Below, in pieces: positions 1-9,465 of a stretch of DNA of 64,000 nucleotides. Source of the DNA: Pseudomonas sp. Irchel 3E20 (GTDB lineage: Bacteria > Pseudomonadota > Gammaproteobacteria > Pseudomonadales > Pseudomonadaceae). The stretch spans positions 432,552 to 496,551 of the forward strand of contig NZ_FYEE01000003.1 in the NCBI RefSeq assembly GCF_900187645.1, read 5' to 3'. Position 1 is the stretch's first letter. Each line of letters begins with the position of its first letter. The notes beneath the pieces were generated by a model. That model was not told the origin of the DNA and did not search any database. It saw nothing but the letters and a program-made list of their open reading frames with translations. The translations under genes and the position numbers were made by a program.

Positions 1-241
1 GGTAGGCCAGTTGATCGACCTTGGCTTCATCTTCGCGGTCCTGGAAGGCTTTGTCGGCCTTGTCCAGCCATTCGCTGGCGTCCTTGGTTTCCAGGGCGGC
101 GACTTTGCTCGCAGCCGGGTTGGCCTGCAGGGCGGAGTAGTTGGTGCGCGCCTGTTCCAGGTTGGCGTTGGGCTGCGTGGAGCACGCGGCCAAGCCAACG
201 CTAAGGGCCAGAAGAGCTGGGATCATCAATTGTTTACGCAT
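1..241 (-). CDS. OmpA-family outer-membrane lipoprotein, N-terminal part (runs off window)
   Basis: Only the first 80 codons are inside the window; the 3' end lies beyond position 1. The N-terminus is a lipoprotein signal (MRKQLMIPALLALSVGLAAC) with a lipobox Cys at residue 20, followed by an Ala/Glu/Lys-rich helical segment of the DUF4398 kind. Together with the next gene upstream it matches the P. aeruginosa PA3692 (lipotoxin F, an OmpA-like lipoprotein) and PA3691 pair, which sits next to ppc and adk there too. The OmpA peptidoglycan-binding domain expected at the C-terminus cannot be seen. It starts 59 bases after the stop of the 301-714 gene, so the two are probably co-transcribed. Confidence 0.75.
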   Translation of the reverse strand, partial: MRKQLMIPALLALSVGLAACSTQPNANLEQARTNYSALQANPAASKVAALETKDASEWLDKADKAFQDREDEAKVDQLAY

Positions 242-300
242 AATGGTTCGTCCTTTCTATCGATATAAGGGTGCAGGTTTCGCGTGGTGGATGCGGCGGC

Positions 301-714
301 TTATTGCACGCTGCGCATGCCTTCCTGACGTAATTCCTGAACACCTTTCTGGGCATCCTGAACAGCGCGCTCAGCCTTGGCGGCCTGGGCTTTGCGCTCG
401 GCGACGCGGGCGTCCCACTCGGCTTGTTCGGCCAGGCGCTTGGCTTCGTCGTACTTTTTGTCGTGCATGGCCAGTTCGGCCTGCTTGAGTTTGTCCTGGG
501 CAGCTTTCATTTCCACGGCCGCGAACTCGGTGCCGCCAGCGGTGACTGCGCTGTTGACCGCAGACTGGGTGACGGCGTACTGCTCGCTCGGCGGGTTGCC
601 AGCGCAACCGGCCAGAATGAAGGTGCTACCGATTGCCAGCGCGGCCAATTTGAGCCCGCGCAGATGGTTAAACGTGGTTTTGGCAGTGCTGGTCTTCATC
701 GTCTTCAACTCCAT
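301..714 (-). CDS. DUF4398 domain lipoprotein
   Basis: This encodes 137 residues. The start at 714 is chosen because an AAGGAG ribosome-binding site lies seven bases upstream of this ATG, while an earlier in-frame start has none. The signal sequence ends in a lipobox LAGC with Cys37. The rest is almost entirely charged Ala/Lys/Glu helix (about residues 50-137), typical of DUF4398 envelope proteins and likely a coiled coil. It is the first gene of a two-gene operon with the OmpA-like lipoprotein, and a candidate AlgU promoter lies about 115 bases upstream. By comparison with PA3691 it is probably an envelope-stress lipoprotein; its molecular role is unknown. Confidence 0.82.
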   Translation of the reverse strand: MELKTMKTSTAKTTFNHLRGLKLAALAIGSTFILAGCAGNPPSEQYAVTQSAVNSAVTAGGTEFAAVEMKAAQDKLKQAELAMHDKKYDEAKRLAEQAEWDARVAERKAQAAKAERAVQDAQKGVQELRQEGMRSVQ

Positions 715-829
715 TGGGTAACTCCTTAAAAACATCAAAAAATGCGTCCTGGACTGGGGCCGTCGCGGCAAATGGGCGAAGGGCTGCGGGCGTGAATTAA
801 AACGACCGTTCCAGTCTTGGCGTACTGGC

Positions 830-857
830 TGTGACCCGAGGCGTTTTTGAATAGTTC
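830..857 (-). promoter_or_regulatory. Candidate AlgU (sigma-E type) promoter for the lipoprotein pair
   Basis: On the minus strand GAACTA is followed after 17 bases by TCACA, close to the AlgU pattern GAACTT-N16/17-TCnnA. It points at the 301-714 gene, about 115 bases upstream of its start. The homologous P. aeruginosa pair is reported to be AlgU-dependent. One mismatch in the -35 box. Confidence 0.5.
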
Positions 858-1000
858 AGAGAAGATGGCCAATTGCCCGAAAATAAATTGATTGGGCACG
901 CGAGGCTCTAGAACGGGAACTTTTGCCGCGCCCAGGGGTACTCCCAGCCCGGGAGGGGCGTGGGAGTAGCCAGAGGGGGTAGCCGAGGAGGCGAGGGCGG

Positions 1001-1345
1001 TCAGTGCTTGGGTTTGTCGGGGGCCGAAGCCAGCTCATGCAAATGACGACGGGACAGGGCGAGAAAACGCGGTGTGGGGCCGACATCTTCGTACAGCGGG
1101 TTGTCCTCCTCGTCGGTGGCCACCACCTGGGCGCCGCGCACGTAAGGGAAGCTCGCTTCGAGTTCTTCCAGGGCGGCGCCGATCAACTCGCCGAGCAGTT
1201 CTTCGGGGTGGCGCTTGGGGTACATCTCGGCAATGGCCGCCAGGCGTGCGGCGGCCTCGACGTCCAGGCGAATGGTGTAACCGGTGTCGGTCAGGCGGCC
1301 CTTGGCGTTTTCTTCCCAGTGCTGGGCCAGGTCTCGGATTTTCAT
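1001..1345 (-). CDS. Small conserved Pseudomonas protein, function unknown
   Basis: The protein is 114 residues, starting at the ATG at 1345 (MKIRDLAQHWEENAKG). It is acidic and soluble, with no signal peptide or membrane segment. The middle (about residues 28-62) looks helical, with a run of Ala/Leu/Glu. Orthologues sit beside ppc in other pseudomonads and are sometimes labelled pilin-assembly or pilus-tip related, but I see no fimbrial feature and do not adopt that name. It is monocistronic, divergent from ppc, with a perfect palindrome in the gap between them. Real-gene status is well supported by codon usage and conservation of position. Confidence 0.7.
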   Translation of the reverse strand: MKIRDLAQHWEENAKGRLTDTGYTIRLDVEAAARLAAIAEMYPKRHPEELLGELIGAALEELEASFPYVRGAQVVATDEEDNPLYEDVGPTPRFLALSRRHLHELASAPDKPKH

Positions 1346-1450
1346 GGCAACCTCAGTGATTGCCTGCTCGTGGCAGGCCGTAGTGAGTGGCAAGCCGCGA
1401 TACGGCTCACAGTTGAGACTAGCCCTTGCCCACAAGGTTTAAAGAGTTTG

Positions 1451-1482
1451 TTGTAGCAAGCGGGCAAGCCCGCTTGCTACAA
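1451..1482. repeat. Perfect palindromic element (REP-like, family B)
   Basis: TTGTAGCAAGCGGGC is followed by AA and then its exact reverse complement, a 15-bp stem with a 2-base loop. Shorter or diverged copies occur at 10249-10265, 24754-24785 and 34709-34732. It lies between the divergent 1001-1345 gene and ppc. Confidence 0.85.
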
Positions 1483-1557
1483 GGCTTGTAAGAACCCGGC
1501 AGCGGCGGCACTCTGGCGCCTTGTCCATCGCCCCCGAGCCTGCTGGAGAAACCGTAG

Positions 1558-4188
1558 ATGACCGATATTGATGCGCGCCTGCGCGAAGACGTTCACCTGT
1601 TGGGTGAGCTGTTGGGCAACACCATCCGGGAACAGTACGGGGAAGGCTTTCTCGACAAGATCGAACAGATTCGTAAAAGCGCCAAGGCCGACCGCCGGGG
1701 CGCCGTGGACGCGCAACTGAGCGCCACCCTCGGCCAGTTGAGCGAAGACGAGTTGCTGCCCGTAGCGCGGGCGTTCAACCAGTTCCTCAACCTGGCCAAC
1801 ATTGCCGAGCAGTATCAGTTGATCCACCGGCGCGACGACTCGCAACCGGCGCCGTTCGAGGACCGGGTGCTGCCCGAACTCCTCGCCCGCCTGCTGGCCG
1901 AAGGCCATGGCGCCGAGGCCCTGGCCCGGCAATTGGGGCGCCTGGACATCGAACTGGTGCTCACCGCCCACCCCACGGAAGTGGCGCGCCGCACCCTGAT
2001 CCAGAAGTACGACGCCATCGCCTCCCAATTGGCCGCCCAGGATCACCGCGACCTGACCCGCGCCGAGCGCGAGCAGATCCACCAGCGCTTGCAGCGGTTG
2101 ATCGCCGAGGCCTGGTACACCGAAGAAATCCGCCGCACCCGGCCCACCCCGGTGGACGAAGCCAAGTGGGGCTTTGCGGTGATCGAGCATTCGCTGTGGC
2201 ACGCCATCCCCAATTCCCTGCGCAAAGCCGACCAGGCTCTGTTCGCCGCCACGGGCCTGCATTTACCCCTCGAGGCGGCGCCGATCCGTTTCGCCTCGTG
2301 GATGGGCGGCGACCGCGACGGCAACCCCAACGTCACGGCACCGGTGACCCGCGAAGTGCTGTTACTGGCGCGTTGGATGGCGGCGGATTTGTTCCTGCGC
2401 GACATCGAACACCTGGCCGCCGAGTTGTCCATGCAGCAGGCCAGCGATGAGCTGCGTGCCCGCGTGGGCGACAGCGCCGAACCCTACCGCACCCTGCTCA
2501 AGCAACTGCGCGATCGCTTGCGCGCCACCCGGCAATGGGCCCAGGCCTCGCTGGCCGAGAACGTGCCGGCGCCGGCCGAGGTGCTGCACAGCAACCGCGA
2601 CCTGCGCGAGCCGCTGTTGCTTTGCTACCAATCCCTGCACCAATGCGGCATGGGCGTGATCGCCGACGGCCCGCTGCTCGACTGCCTGCGCCGCGCGGTG
2701 ACCTTTGGCCTGTTTTTGGTACGCCTGGACGTGCGCCAGGATTCCTCGCGGCACACCGCGGCCATGACGGAGATCACCGACTACCTGGGCCTGGGCCGCT
2801 ACGGCGACTGGAGCGAAGACGACCGCATCGCCTTTTTGCTGCGTGAACTGAGCAACCGCCGGCCCCTGCTGCCCGGCCACTTCAAACCGTCGGGCGAGAC
2901 CGCCGAGGTGCTCGCCACCTGCCGGGAAATCGCCGCCGCGCCGGGGGCGTCCCTGGGCTCTTACGTGATTTCCATGGCCGGTGCGGCCTCCGATGTGTTG
3001 GCGGTGCAACTGCTGCTCAAGGAGGCCGGCGTACTGCGGCCGATGCGCGTGGTGCCGCTGTTCGAGACCCTAGCCGACCTGGACAACGCCGGGCCGGTAA
3101 TCGAGAAACTGCTGCTGTTGCCGGGCTACCGCGCGCGCCTACAAGGGCCGCAGGAAGTGATGATCGGTTACTCCGACTCGGCCAAGGACGCCGGCACCAC
3201 CGCCGCGGCCTGGGCGCAATACCGGGCCCAGGAACACCTGGTGGACATCTGCCGTGAGCAGCAAGTGGAACTGCTGTTGTTCCACGGCCGTGGCGGCACC
3301 GTCGGGCGTGGCGGCGGCCCGGCCCATGCGGCGATCCTGTCGCAGCCGCCGGGTTCGGTGGCGGGGCGTTTTCGCACCACCGAGCAGGGCGAGATGATCC
3401 GCTTCAAATTCGGCCTGCCGGACATCGCCGAGCAAAACCTCAACCTTTACCTGGCCGCCGTGCTGGAGGCGACCCTGCTGCCGCCTCCGCCGCCGCAGCC
3501 GGCCTGGCGCGGGCTGATGGACGAACTGGCCGCCGACGGCGTGGCCGCGTACCGCGCCGTGGTGCGCGAGAACCCGCAGTTTGTCGAGTATTTCCGCCAG
3601 TCCACCCCTGAGCAGGAACTGGGCCGTTTGCCCCTGGGCAGCCGCCCGGCCAAGCGCCGCGCCGGGGGCATTGAAAGCCTGCGGGCGATCCCGTGGATCT
3701 TCGGCTGGACCCAATCGCGCCTGATGCTGCCGGCGTGGCTGGGTTGGGAATCGGCCCTGAGCAAGGCCCTGGAGCGAGGCGAGGGCGAGTTGCTGGCACA
3801 GATGCGCGAACAGTGGCCGTTCTTTCGCACCCGCATCGACATGCTGGAGATGGTGTTGGCCAAGGCCGACGCGGATATCGCCCGCTCCTATGACGAGCGC
3901 CTGGTGGAGCCAGAGCTGCTGCCGTTGGGCGCGCATTTACGCGACCTATTGTCGCAGGCCTGCGCCGTGGTGCTGGGGCTGACCGGCCAGTCGCAACTCA
4001 TGGCCCACAGCCCGGCGACGCTGGAATTCATCCGTTTGCGCAATACCTACCTGGACCCCTTGCACCTGCTGCAAGCTGAACTGCTGGCCCGTTCCCGGCA
4101 GCAGGAGACGGCCCAGGGCAGCCCCGTAGAACAGGCGCTGCTGGTGTCTGTAGCCGGAATCGCCGCCGGGTTGCGCAATACCGGCTGA
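1558..4188 (+). CDS. ppc: Phosphoenolpyruvate carboxylase
   Basis: This 876-residue protein has the full length of bacterial PEP carboxylase, the anaplerotic enzyme converting PEP and bicarbonate to oxaloacetate in the cytoplasm. The catalytic histidine motif LTAHPTE places His138 exactly where E. coli has it. Further family signatures are [11 protein letters not shown] (about residue 244), [10 protein letters not shown] (about 542), and the glycine-rich loop [14 protein letters not shown] (about 577). The C-terminus ends in the conserved LRNTG. The start ATG at 1558 gives an N-terminus that aligns with the family. It stands alone between a REP-like palindrome and adk. Confidence 0.97.
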   Translation: MTDIDARLREDVHLLGELLGNTIREQYGEGFLDKIEQIRKSAKADRRGAVDAQLSATLGQLSEDELLPVARAFNQFLNLANIAEQYQLIHRRDDSQPAPFEDRVLPELLARLLAEGHGAEALARQLGRLDIELVLTAHPTEVARRTLIQKYDAIASQLAAQDHRDLTRAEREQIHQRLQRLIAEAWYTEEIRRTRPTPVDEAKWGFAVIEHSLWHAIPNSLRKADQALFAATGLHLPLEAAPIRFASWMGGDRDGNPNVTAPVTREVLLLARWMAADLFLRDIEHLAAELSMQQASDELRARVGDSAEPYRTLLKQLRDRLRATRQWAQASLAENVPAPAEVLHSNRDLREPLLLCYQSLHQCGMGVIADGPLLDCLRRAVTFGLFLVRLDVRQDSSRHTAAMTEITDYLGLGRYGDWSEDDRIAFLLRELSNRRPLLPGHFKPSGETAEVLATCREIAAAPGASLGSYVISMAGAASDVLAVQLLLKEAGVLRPMRVVPLFETLADLDNAGPVIEKLLLLPGYRARLQGPQEVMIGYSDSAKDAGTTAAAWAQYRAQEHLVDICREQQVELLLFHGRGGTVGRGGGPAHAAILSQPPGSVAGRFRTTEQGEMIRFKFGLPDIAEQNLNLYLAAVLEATLLPPPPPQPAWRGLMDELAADGVAAYRAVVRENPQFVEYFRQSTPEQELGRLPLGSRPAKRRAGGIESLRAIPWIFGWTQSRLMLPAWLGWESALSKALERGEGELLAQMREQWPFFRTRIDMLEMVLAKADADIARSYDERLVEPELLPLGAHLRDLLSQACAVVLGLTGQSQLMAHSPATLEFIRLRNTYLDPLHLLQAELLARSRQQETAQGSPVEQALLVSVAGIAAGLRNTG

Positions 4189-5114
<926 letters not shown>

Positions 5115-5136
5115 TAAGCCTGATCGGCTTTATCGC

Positions 5137-5166
5137 CAACGGCCCGCTTGCGGGCCGTTGTTGTTT
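5137..5166 (+). terminator. Rho-independent terminator of adk
   Basis: A perfect 10-bp stem, CAACGGCCCG with loop CTTG and its complement, is followed by TTGTTT. Confidence 0.85.
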
Positions 5167-5203
5167 ATACTGGCGCACTTTTTTCTCTGTGACGGAAACA
5201 TCG

Positions 5204-5878
5204 ATGAGCACCTTGCTGGCCCTGGACACCGCGACCGAAGCTTGCTCCGTCGCCTTGCTGCACGACGGCAAGGTGACGAGCCATTACGAGGTGATCCCGC
5301 GCCTGCATGCGCAAAAGCTGCTGCCGATGATCCAGCAATTGCTGGCCGAGGCGGGCACTACGCTGCAAGCGGTGGACGCCATTGCGTTCGGCCGCGGCCC
5401 AGGCGCCTTCACCGGTGTACGGATCGCCATAGGCGTGGTTCAGGGCCTGGCGTTCGCCTTGGAGCGCCCGGTGTTGCCGGTGTCCAACCTGGCGGTGCTG
5501 GCGCAGCGCGCCTTGCGCGAACACGGCGCCGTGCAAGTGGCGGCCGCCATCGATGCGCGCATGGACGAGGTGTACTGGGGTTGCTACCGCGCCATCGACG
5601 GCGAAATGCGCTTGGCCGGCAGCGAAGCGGTATTGCCACCGCAAGTGGCGGCATTGCCGGCTGACGCCAGTGGCGACTGGTTCGGCGCCGGCACCGGGTG
5701 GGGTTATGGCGAGCGCATTGGCGTCAGCCTGTGCGGCCAGGACGCGGCCATGCTGCCCCACGCCGAAGACCTGCTGACCCTGGCGCGTTTCGCCTGGGAA
5801 CGGGGCGAAGCCGTCCCTGCCGACCAGGCCCAACCCGTGTACCTGCGCGACAAAGTGGCGACGCCCAAGGCCCGTTGA
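5204..5878 (+). CDS. tsaB: tRNA t6A biosynthesis protein TsaB
   Basis: This 224-residue protein (formerly YeaZ) belongs to the TsaBCDE machinery that makes N6-threonylcarbamoyladenosine at position 37 of ANN-decoding tRNAs. It serves as the TsaD partner and scaffold. The N-terminus MSTLLALDTATEACSVAL is the ASKHA-fold phosphate-1 strand, and FGRGPGAFTGVRIAIGV (about residues 64-80) is the characteristic TsaB motif. The ATG at 5204 is preferred over an upstream in-frame GTG at 5189 because it gives the family N-terminus. It follows adk as in other pseudomonads, but a terminator separates the two. Confidence 0.94.
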   Translation: MSTLLALDTATEACSVALLHDGKVTSHYEVIPRLHAQKLLPMIQQLLAEAGTTLQAVDAIAFGRGPGAFTGVRIAIGVVQGLAFALERPVLPVSNLAVLAQRALREHGAVQVAAAIDARMDEVYWGCYRAIDGEMRLAGSEAVLPPQVAALPADASGDWFGAGTGWGYGERIGVSLCGQDAAMLPHAEDLLTLARFAWERGEAVPADQAQPVYLRDKVATPKAR

Positions 5879-5976
5879 GCCGCGCAGCCCCGCCAATCGT
5901 CTGTTTTCCCGGCAATTTCCCTGCGGTTTTAAACCTTTTTGCCTTTCTGTGTTCTAGTTATCACTTGGGCATTTGC

Positions 5977-5998
5977 TTAGCGGCATGGGTGCCGCTAA
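5977..5998. other. Perfect inverted repeat upstream of the 6029 gene
   Basis: TTAGCGGCA, a 4-base loop, then the exact complement. It ends 30 bases before the ATG at 6029. It could be a leader hairpin, an operator, or a weak tsaB terminator lacking a T-tract. Confidence 0.4.
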
Positions 5999-6028
5999 AT
6001 TGCCATCATTGATACCGGGCATGTGATT

Positions 6029-6325
6029 ATGCGTATAGACGGCGTTTCATCCCAGGCGTACCCCATCAAACGCAAGCCGCGCAAGGCGAATGCGGTGGTG
6101 GACGAGGGTATCGAAGACATCGTCGACGCCGAGATCGAACTGGCCGACACCCCGGTGTCGGTACGCGGTGAAGCCCGCACCGCCAACCTGCCCGCCCGCC
6201 AACAAGACATGATCTTCCCGCGTACCATGAGCAAAAGCGTGGCCACCGCCCTGGCCAGCTACCTGACCACCGCCGGTTTCGTCGATTGGGACATGGAAGT
6301 GCTGGGGCTTGACCTGCACATCTGA
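6029..6325 (+). CDS. Conserved hypothetical protein, 98 aa
   Basis: The protein begins MRIDGVSSQAYPIKRKPRKA and has no signal peptide or membrane segment. It has a basic N-terminal patch (residues 11-20), an acidic middle, and a C-terminal hydrophobic stretch (about 70-98: ATALASYLTTAGF). The family is not one I can assign. Its stop codon shares one base with the ATG of the DUF72 gene (TGATG), so translation of the two is probably coupled. The same position between tsaB and the DUF72 gene is expected in related pseudomonads. The ribosome-binding site is weak, so the start is less certain than the frame. Confidence 0.7.
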   Translation: MRIDGVSSQAYPIKRKPRKANAVVDEGIEDIVDAEIELADTPVSVRGEARTANLPARQQDMIFPRTMSKSVATALASYLTTAGFVDWDMEVLGLDLHI

Positions 6326-7182
6326 TGCTGCCTTATTACCTCGGTTGCCCGTCCTGGAGCGAAAACGCCTGGCGCGAGTACCTGTACCCGCAAGATGCCC
6401 GCCCCGCACAGTTTCTCGAACTCTATAGCCAGGTCTTCAACGCGGTCGAAGGCAACACCACTTTCTATGCGCGCCCGGCCGCCAGCACCGTGCAACGCTG
6501 GGCCGAGACAATGCCCGCGCACTTTCGCTTCACCGCCAAGTTCCCCGGCGACATCAGCCACGGCGGCGACCTGCGCGAACAACTGAGCGCCGCCGAGACC
6601 TTCGTGCAACTGCTCGGCCCCTTGGGCGAGCGGGTGTCGCCGCTGTGGCTGCAATTGCCTGCCGCGTTTTCACCGCAGCGCCTGGGAGAATTGGCTGGAT
6701 TCATTGATGGCCTTGAACGGCCCCTGGCGGTGGAAGTACGCCATCGCGACTTTTTCGCCAAGGGCGACGCCGAGCGCCAGCTCAATCGCTTGCTGCTGGA
6801 CCGTGGCGTGGAGCGCATTTGCCTCGACCCGCGGGCACTGTTCAGTTGCACCAGCACCGCGCCTTCGGTCCTGCACGCCCAGGCGAAAAAACCCAAGGTG
6901 CCGCCGCGCCCGGCGGCGTTCACCCAGTTCCCACAGGTACGCTTCATCGGCCATCCGCAGTTGGAAGCCAACGATCCGTTCCTGGTGCCTTGGGTGGAAA
7001 AAATCGCCACCTGGATCGAAGAAGGGCGCACGCCGTATATCTTCCTGCACACCGCCGACAACCTGCTGGCGGCCAAACTGGCCCAACGCTTTCATAGCCA
7101 GTTGATGGCACGGTTGCCTGGCATGCCCGCGCTGCCTGAGTTATACAGAGAACCCGCCGCGGAGCAGCTTGGCCTGCTCTGA
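6325..7182 (+). CDS. DUF72 (YecE-like) TIM-barrel protein
   Basis: This 285-residue protein opens with the DUF72 strand motif YYLGCPSWSENAWREYLYP and continues with FNAVEGNTTFYARP (about residues 39-52), the family's most conserved segment. Later segments, FRFTAKFPGDISH (about 72-84) and the strand LAVEVRHRDFF (about 133-143), complete the expected barrel. The family is widespread with no established reaction. The start overlaps the stop of the preceding 98-residue gene by one base, which suggests a two-gene unit. Confidence 0.85.
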   Translation: MLPYYLGCPSWSENAWREYLYPQDARPAQFLELYSQVFNAVEGNTTFYARPAASTVQRWAETMPAHFRFTAKFPGDISHGGDLREQLSAAETFVQLLGPLGERVSPLWLQLPAAFSPQRLGELAGFIDGLERPLAVEVRHRDFFAKGDAERQLNRLLLDRGVERICLDPRALFSCTSTAPSVLHAQAKKPKVPPRPAAFTQFPQVRFIGHPQLEANDPFLVPWVEKIATWIEEGRTPYIFLHTADNLLAAKLAQRFHSQLMARLPGMPALPELYREPAAEQLGLL

Positions 7183-7205
7183 CGAACCCGTCGAAGGAGC
7201 TCGCC

Positions 7206-8033
7206 ATGGACCTGCCTAACCAAACCCAACTCGCCCATGGGTTCAAGGCCCTGCATGAGGCGCACGGGGTGTTTGTGATCCCCAACCCCTGGGACGCCGG
7301 CTCGGCGAAAATGCTCGCCAGCCTCGGCTACCAGGCCCTGGCCACCACCAGCGCCGGGTATGCCTTTTCCCAGGCGCGCCCGGACGGCGGCTTGAGCCTG
7401 AACGACACCCTGGAGAACGTCCGCGCCATCGTCGCGGCCAGCCCCTTGCCGGTGGCGGTGGATTTGGAAAACGGTTTCGCCGACGCGCCCCAGGCCTGCG
7501 CTCAAGCCATTCTGGCGGCAAGCGAGGCGGGTGCGGTGGGCGGCTCCATCGAAGACGCCACCGGGCGTGCGGGTGACCCTATCTACCCCTTCGACTTAGC
7601 GGTGCAGCGTATTGAAGCCTGTGTCGCGGCGGCGCGCAGCCTGCCGTTCCCGTTTTTGCTGACGGCCCGTGCGGAAAACTTCCTGCATGGCCGCCCGGAT
7701 CTGGACGACACCATCCGCCGCTTGCAGGCCTTTGCCGAGGCTGGCGCCGACGTGCTCTACGCCCCGGGCCTGCGCACCCCGCAAGAGGTGCTGGCGGTGG
7801 TGCGCGCGGTGGCGCCCAAACCGGTCAACGTGCTGATGTCCGGGGCGCTCAAGCTCAGCGTGACGCAGCTGGCCGAGATGGGCGTCAAGCGCATCAGTGT
7901 CGGTTCGTCCATGGCCCTGGCGGCCTACGGCGCATTTATGGCCGCTGCCCGGGAGATCCAGGAACACGGCACCTTCACCTACACCGACCGCTGCCTGCCT
8001 TACGCCCAGGCCAATCAACTGTTCAAGGGCTGA
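7206..8033 (+). CDS. Isocitrate lyase/PEP mutase-superfamily protein
   Basis: The protein has 275 residues. Features are the N-terminal ALATTSAGYAFSQ segment (about residues 44-56), the metal/substrate motif VDLENGFADAP (about 84-94), and GGSIEDATG (about 115-123). These are hallmarks of the PEP mutase/isocitrate lyase superfamily of small carboxylic-acid C-C or C-P lyases. The KKCGH active-site loop of true isocitrate and methylisocitrate lyases is not seen, so the substrate is unknown; oxaloacetase or carboxyphosphonoenolpyruvate-like enzymes are alternatives. It has an AAGGAG ribosome-binding site and follows the DUF72 gene by 23 bases. The next gene starts 6 bases after its stop, so an operon is likely. 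Confidence 0.85.
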   Translation: MDLPNQTQLAHGFKALHEAHGVFVIPNPWDAGSAKMLASLGYQALATTSAGYAFSQARPDGGLSLNDTLENVRAIVAASPLPVAVDLENGFADAPQACAQAILAASEAGAVGGSIEDATGRAGDPIYPFDLAVQRIEACVAAARSLPFPFLLTARAENFLHGRPDLDDTIRRLQAFAEAGADVLYAPGLRTPQEVLAVVRAVAPKPVNVLMSGALKLSVTQLAEMGVKRISVGSSMALAAYGAFMAAAREIQEHGTFTYTDRCLPYAQANQLFKG

Positions 8034-8039
8034 CAAACG

Positions 8040-8735
8040 GTGCGAGTACTGAAAATCCTGCTACTGGCGGTTGTACTGCTGGGCGCCGCGTTGCTGGCGC
8101 TGTGGGCAGGCCTGCTGCCGGTGCCGCCAGCCTGGAACCCCTGGGCGCCGCTGGATGTGCGGGCCGCACCGAACCTGCTGACCCGCTTCAAGTTGCTGCG
8201 CCTGCGCGATGACCCGGCGCTGTGTGACCAGGTGCTCAAGGACGCGGGCCTGCGGGTGGCACGGCAAAGCGACAGCCCCGCCGCCACGTGCCCGTTGACC
8301 AACACGGTGCGGGTGCAGGGCGGCCCGGTGGCCCTGAGCAGCAGTTTCCTGGCCAGTTGCCCGTTGGCGGTGGCCTTTGCCCTGTTCGACCGCCATGCCC
8401 TGCAACCGGCGGCGCACGCGGTGTATGGCCAGAGCGTGGCGCGGGTCGATCACCTCGGCAGTTTCGCCTGCCGCAACATGTACCACCGCCAAACTGGCGC
8501 CCTCAGCCAACACGCCCGGGCCAATGCCCTGGATATCGCCGGGTTTCGCCTGGCGGACGGGCGCGCCATCAATGTGCTCAAGGATTGGCCGGGGGAGGGC
8601 GCCGACGCGCAGTTCTTGCGGCGGGTGCACGAAGGCGCGTGTGGCCTGTTCAGCGTGGTGCTCGGCCCCGATTACAACGCGGCCCATCGCAACCACTTCC
8701 ATCTGGACGTGGGGCCGTGGTGGGTGTGCCGTTAA
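8040..8735 (+). CDS. Extensin-like family protein
   Basis: This 231-residue protein starts at GTG 8040. Residues 4-22 form a hydrophobic signal or anchor (LKILLLAVVLLGAALLALW), so it is exported. The C-terminal two thirds carry the bacterial extensin-like domain: CPLTNTV with Cys near 83, SCPLAVAFALF, FACRNMYHR, SQHARANALDIAGF (about 154-167), and NHFHLDVG at the C-terminus. The paired His/Asp residues (HAxANALD and HxxHFH) resemble the metal site of LAS-type peptidases, so a cell-wall peptidase role is plausible but inferred. It starts 6 bases after the preceding stop and is convergent with the 8750-9373 gene. Confidence 0.85.
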   Translation: MRVLKILLLAVVLLGAALLALWAGLLPVPPAWNPWAPLDVRAAPNLLTRFKLLRLRDDPALCDQVLKDAGLRVARQSDSPAATCPLTNTVRVQGGPVALSSSFLASCPLAVAFALFDRHALQPAAHAVYGQSVARVDHLGSFACRNMYHRQTGALSQHARANALDIAGFRLADGRAINVLKDWPGEGADAQFLRRVHEGACGLFSVVLGPDYNAAHRNHFHLDVGPWWVCR

Positions 8736-8749
8736 GGGCGTAGCGCAGG

Positions 8750-9373
8750 TCAGGCGGCGAGGCGCAGGTTGTTCAGAATCAGCGGGCGCGCCCAGCCGAT
8801 GTCGTAGTTGAGTTGCTTCTGCTGCTCGGCCAGTTCTTCGGCGGCGAAGGCCGGCGCCGGTTTGTCCAGCAACTCCAGTTCGAACTCGGCAATCGGCAGT
8901 AACAGCGGCCGTGGCTGAGGCGCCGGGCCGGGTTCTGGAATCGGTTGGCCGGCGTTGAGGACAATAGGGCGCACCCAGCCACTGTCGAAATTCTGCTGTT
9001 GCTGTTGGGCGACGATTTCGTCGTCCGGGTAGGGCGGCGCGGGTTTGTCCAGCAGCTCCACTTCAAACTCGGCAATGGGCAGGAACAGTGGCTCGGGCGG
9101 GCGGATTTCGGTGTCCTGCACGTCGCATTCGCGCTGGGTGAGGATGTGGCTGAGCAGGTCGGCGCCGGCGGTGGGTTCGAGGGGGCCCTCGATGTCCACC
9201 GGTTCCAGCGGCTTGATCGTATTCGTCGCGCTCCCTTGCTGCTCGGCCAGGGCCCGGGCAAAAAAATCTTGCCACAGGTGGCTGACGCCGCTCAGTGCTT
9301 GGGAGTTGCGTAGGCCGTAGTCGCCGTGGGGCGAGATAAAGCCTACGAATGTGCTGGGAATAATCTCTGACAT
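8750..9373 (-). CDS. Hypothetical protein with an internal 46-residue duplication
   Basis: This 207-residue acidic, Pro/Gln-rich protein has no signal peptide or membrane segment. Residues 95-140 and 156-201 are clear duplicates, by eye about two thirds identical. Each has the order PLxLPIAEFExELLDKPAP, an acidic/Gln stretch, then GWxRPxxLN, and the two are joined by a Pro-rich linker (142-156). The N-terminal segment (1-46) may be partly helical. I do not recognise the family. The gene is monocistronic, divergent from rsmJ (93 bases between starts) and convergent with the extensin-like gene. The repeated PIAEFE.ELLDKP motif suggests two equivalent binding sites. Confidence 0.75.
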   Translation of the reverse strand: MSEIIPSTFVGFISPHGDYGLRNSQALSGVSHLWQDFFARALAEQQGSATNTIKPLEPVDIEGPLEPTAGADLLSHILTQRECDVQDTEIRPPEPLFLPIAEFEVELLDKPAPPYPDDEIVAQQQQQNFDSGWVRPIVLNAGQPIPEPGPAPQPRPLLLPIAEFELELLDKPAPAFAAEELAEQQKQLNYDIGWARPLILNNLRLAA

Positions 9374-9465
9374 TTGTCTCGGTCGACGTTCAGCTCTGGC
9401 AAAATGCCCGATAGTTTTGTTATCGGCCGTTTTTGCCGATCATTAATTTTTTGGGCGTGTTTTCC

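Noticed and set aside
905..935. GGAACTTTTGCC on the plus strand as an AlgU promoter
   Set aside because: The downstream -10 is poor at all normal spacings and no plus-strand gene follows until ppc at 1558.
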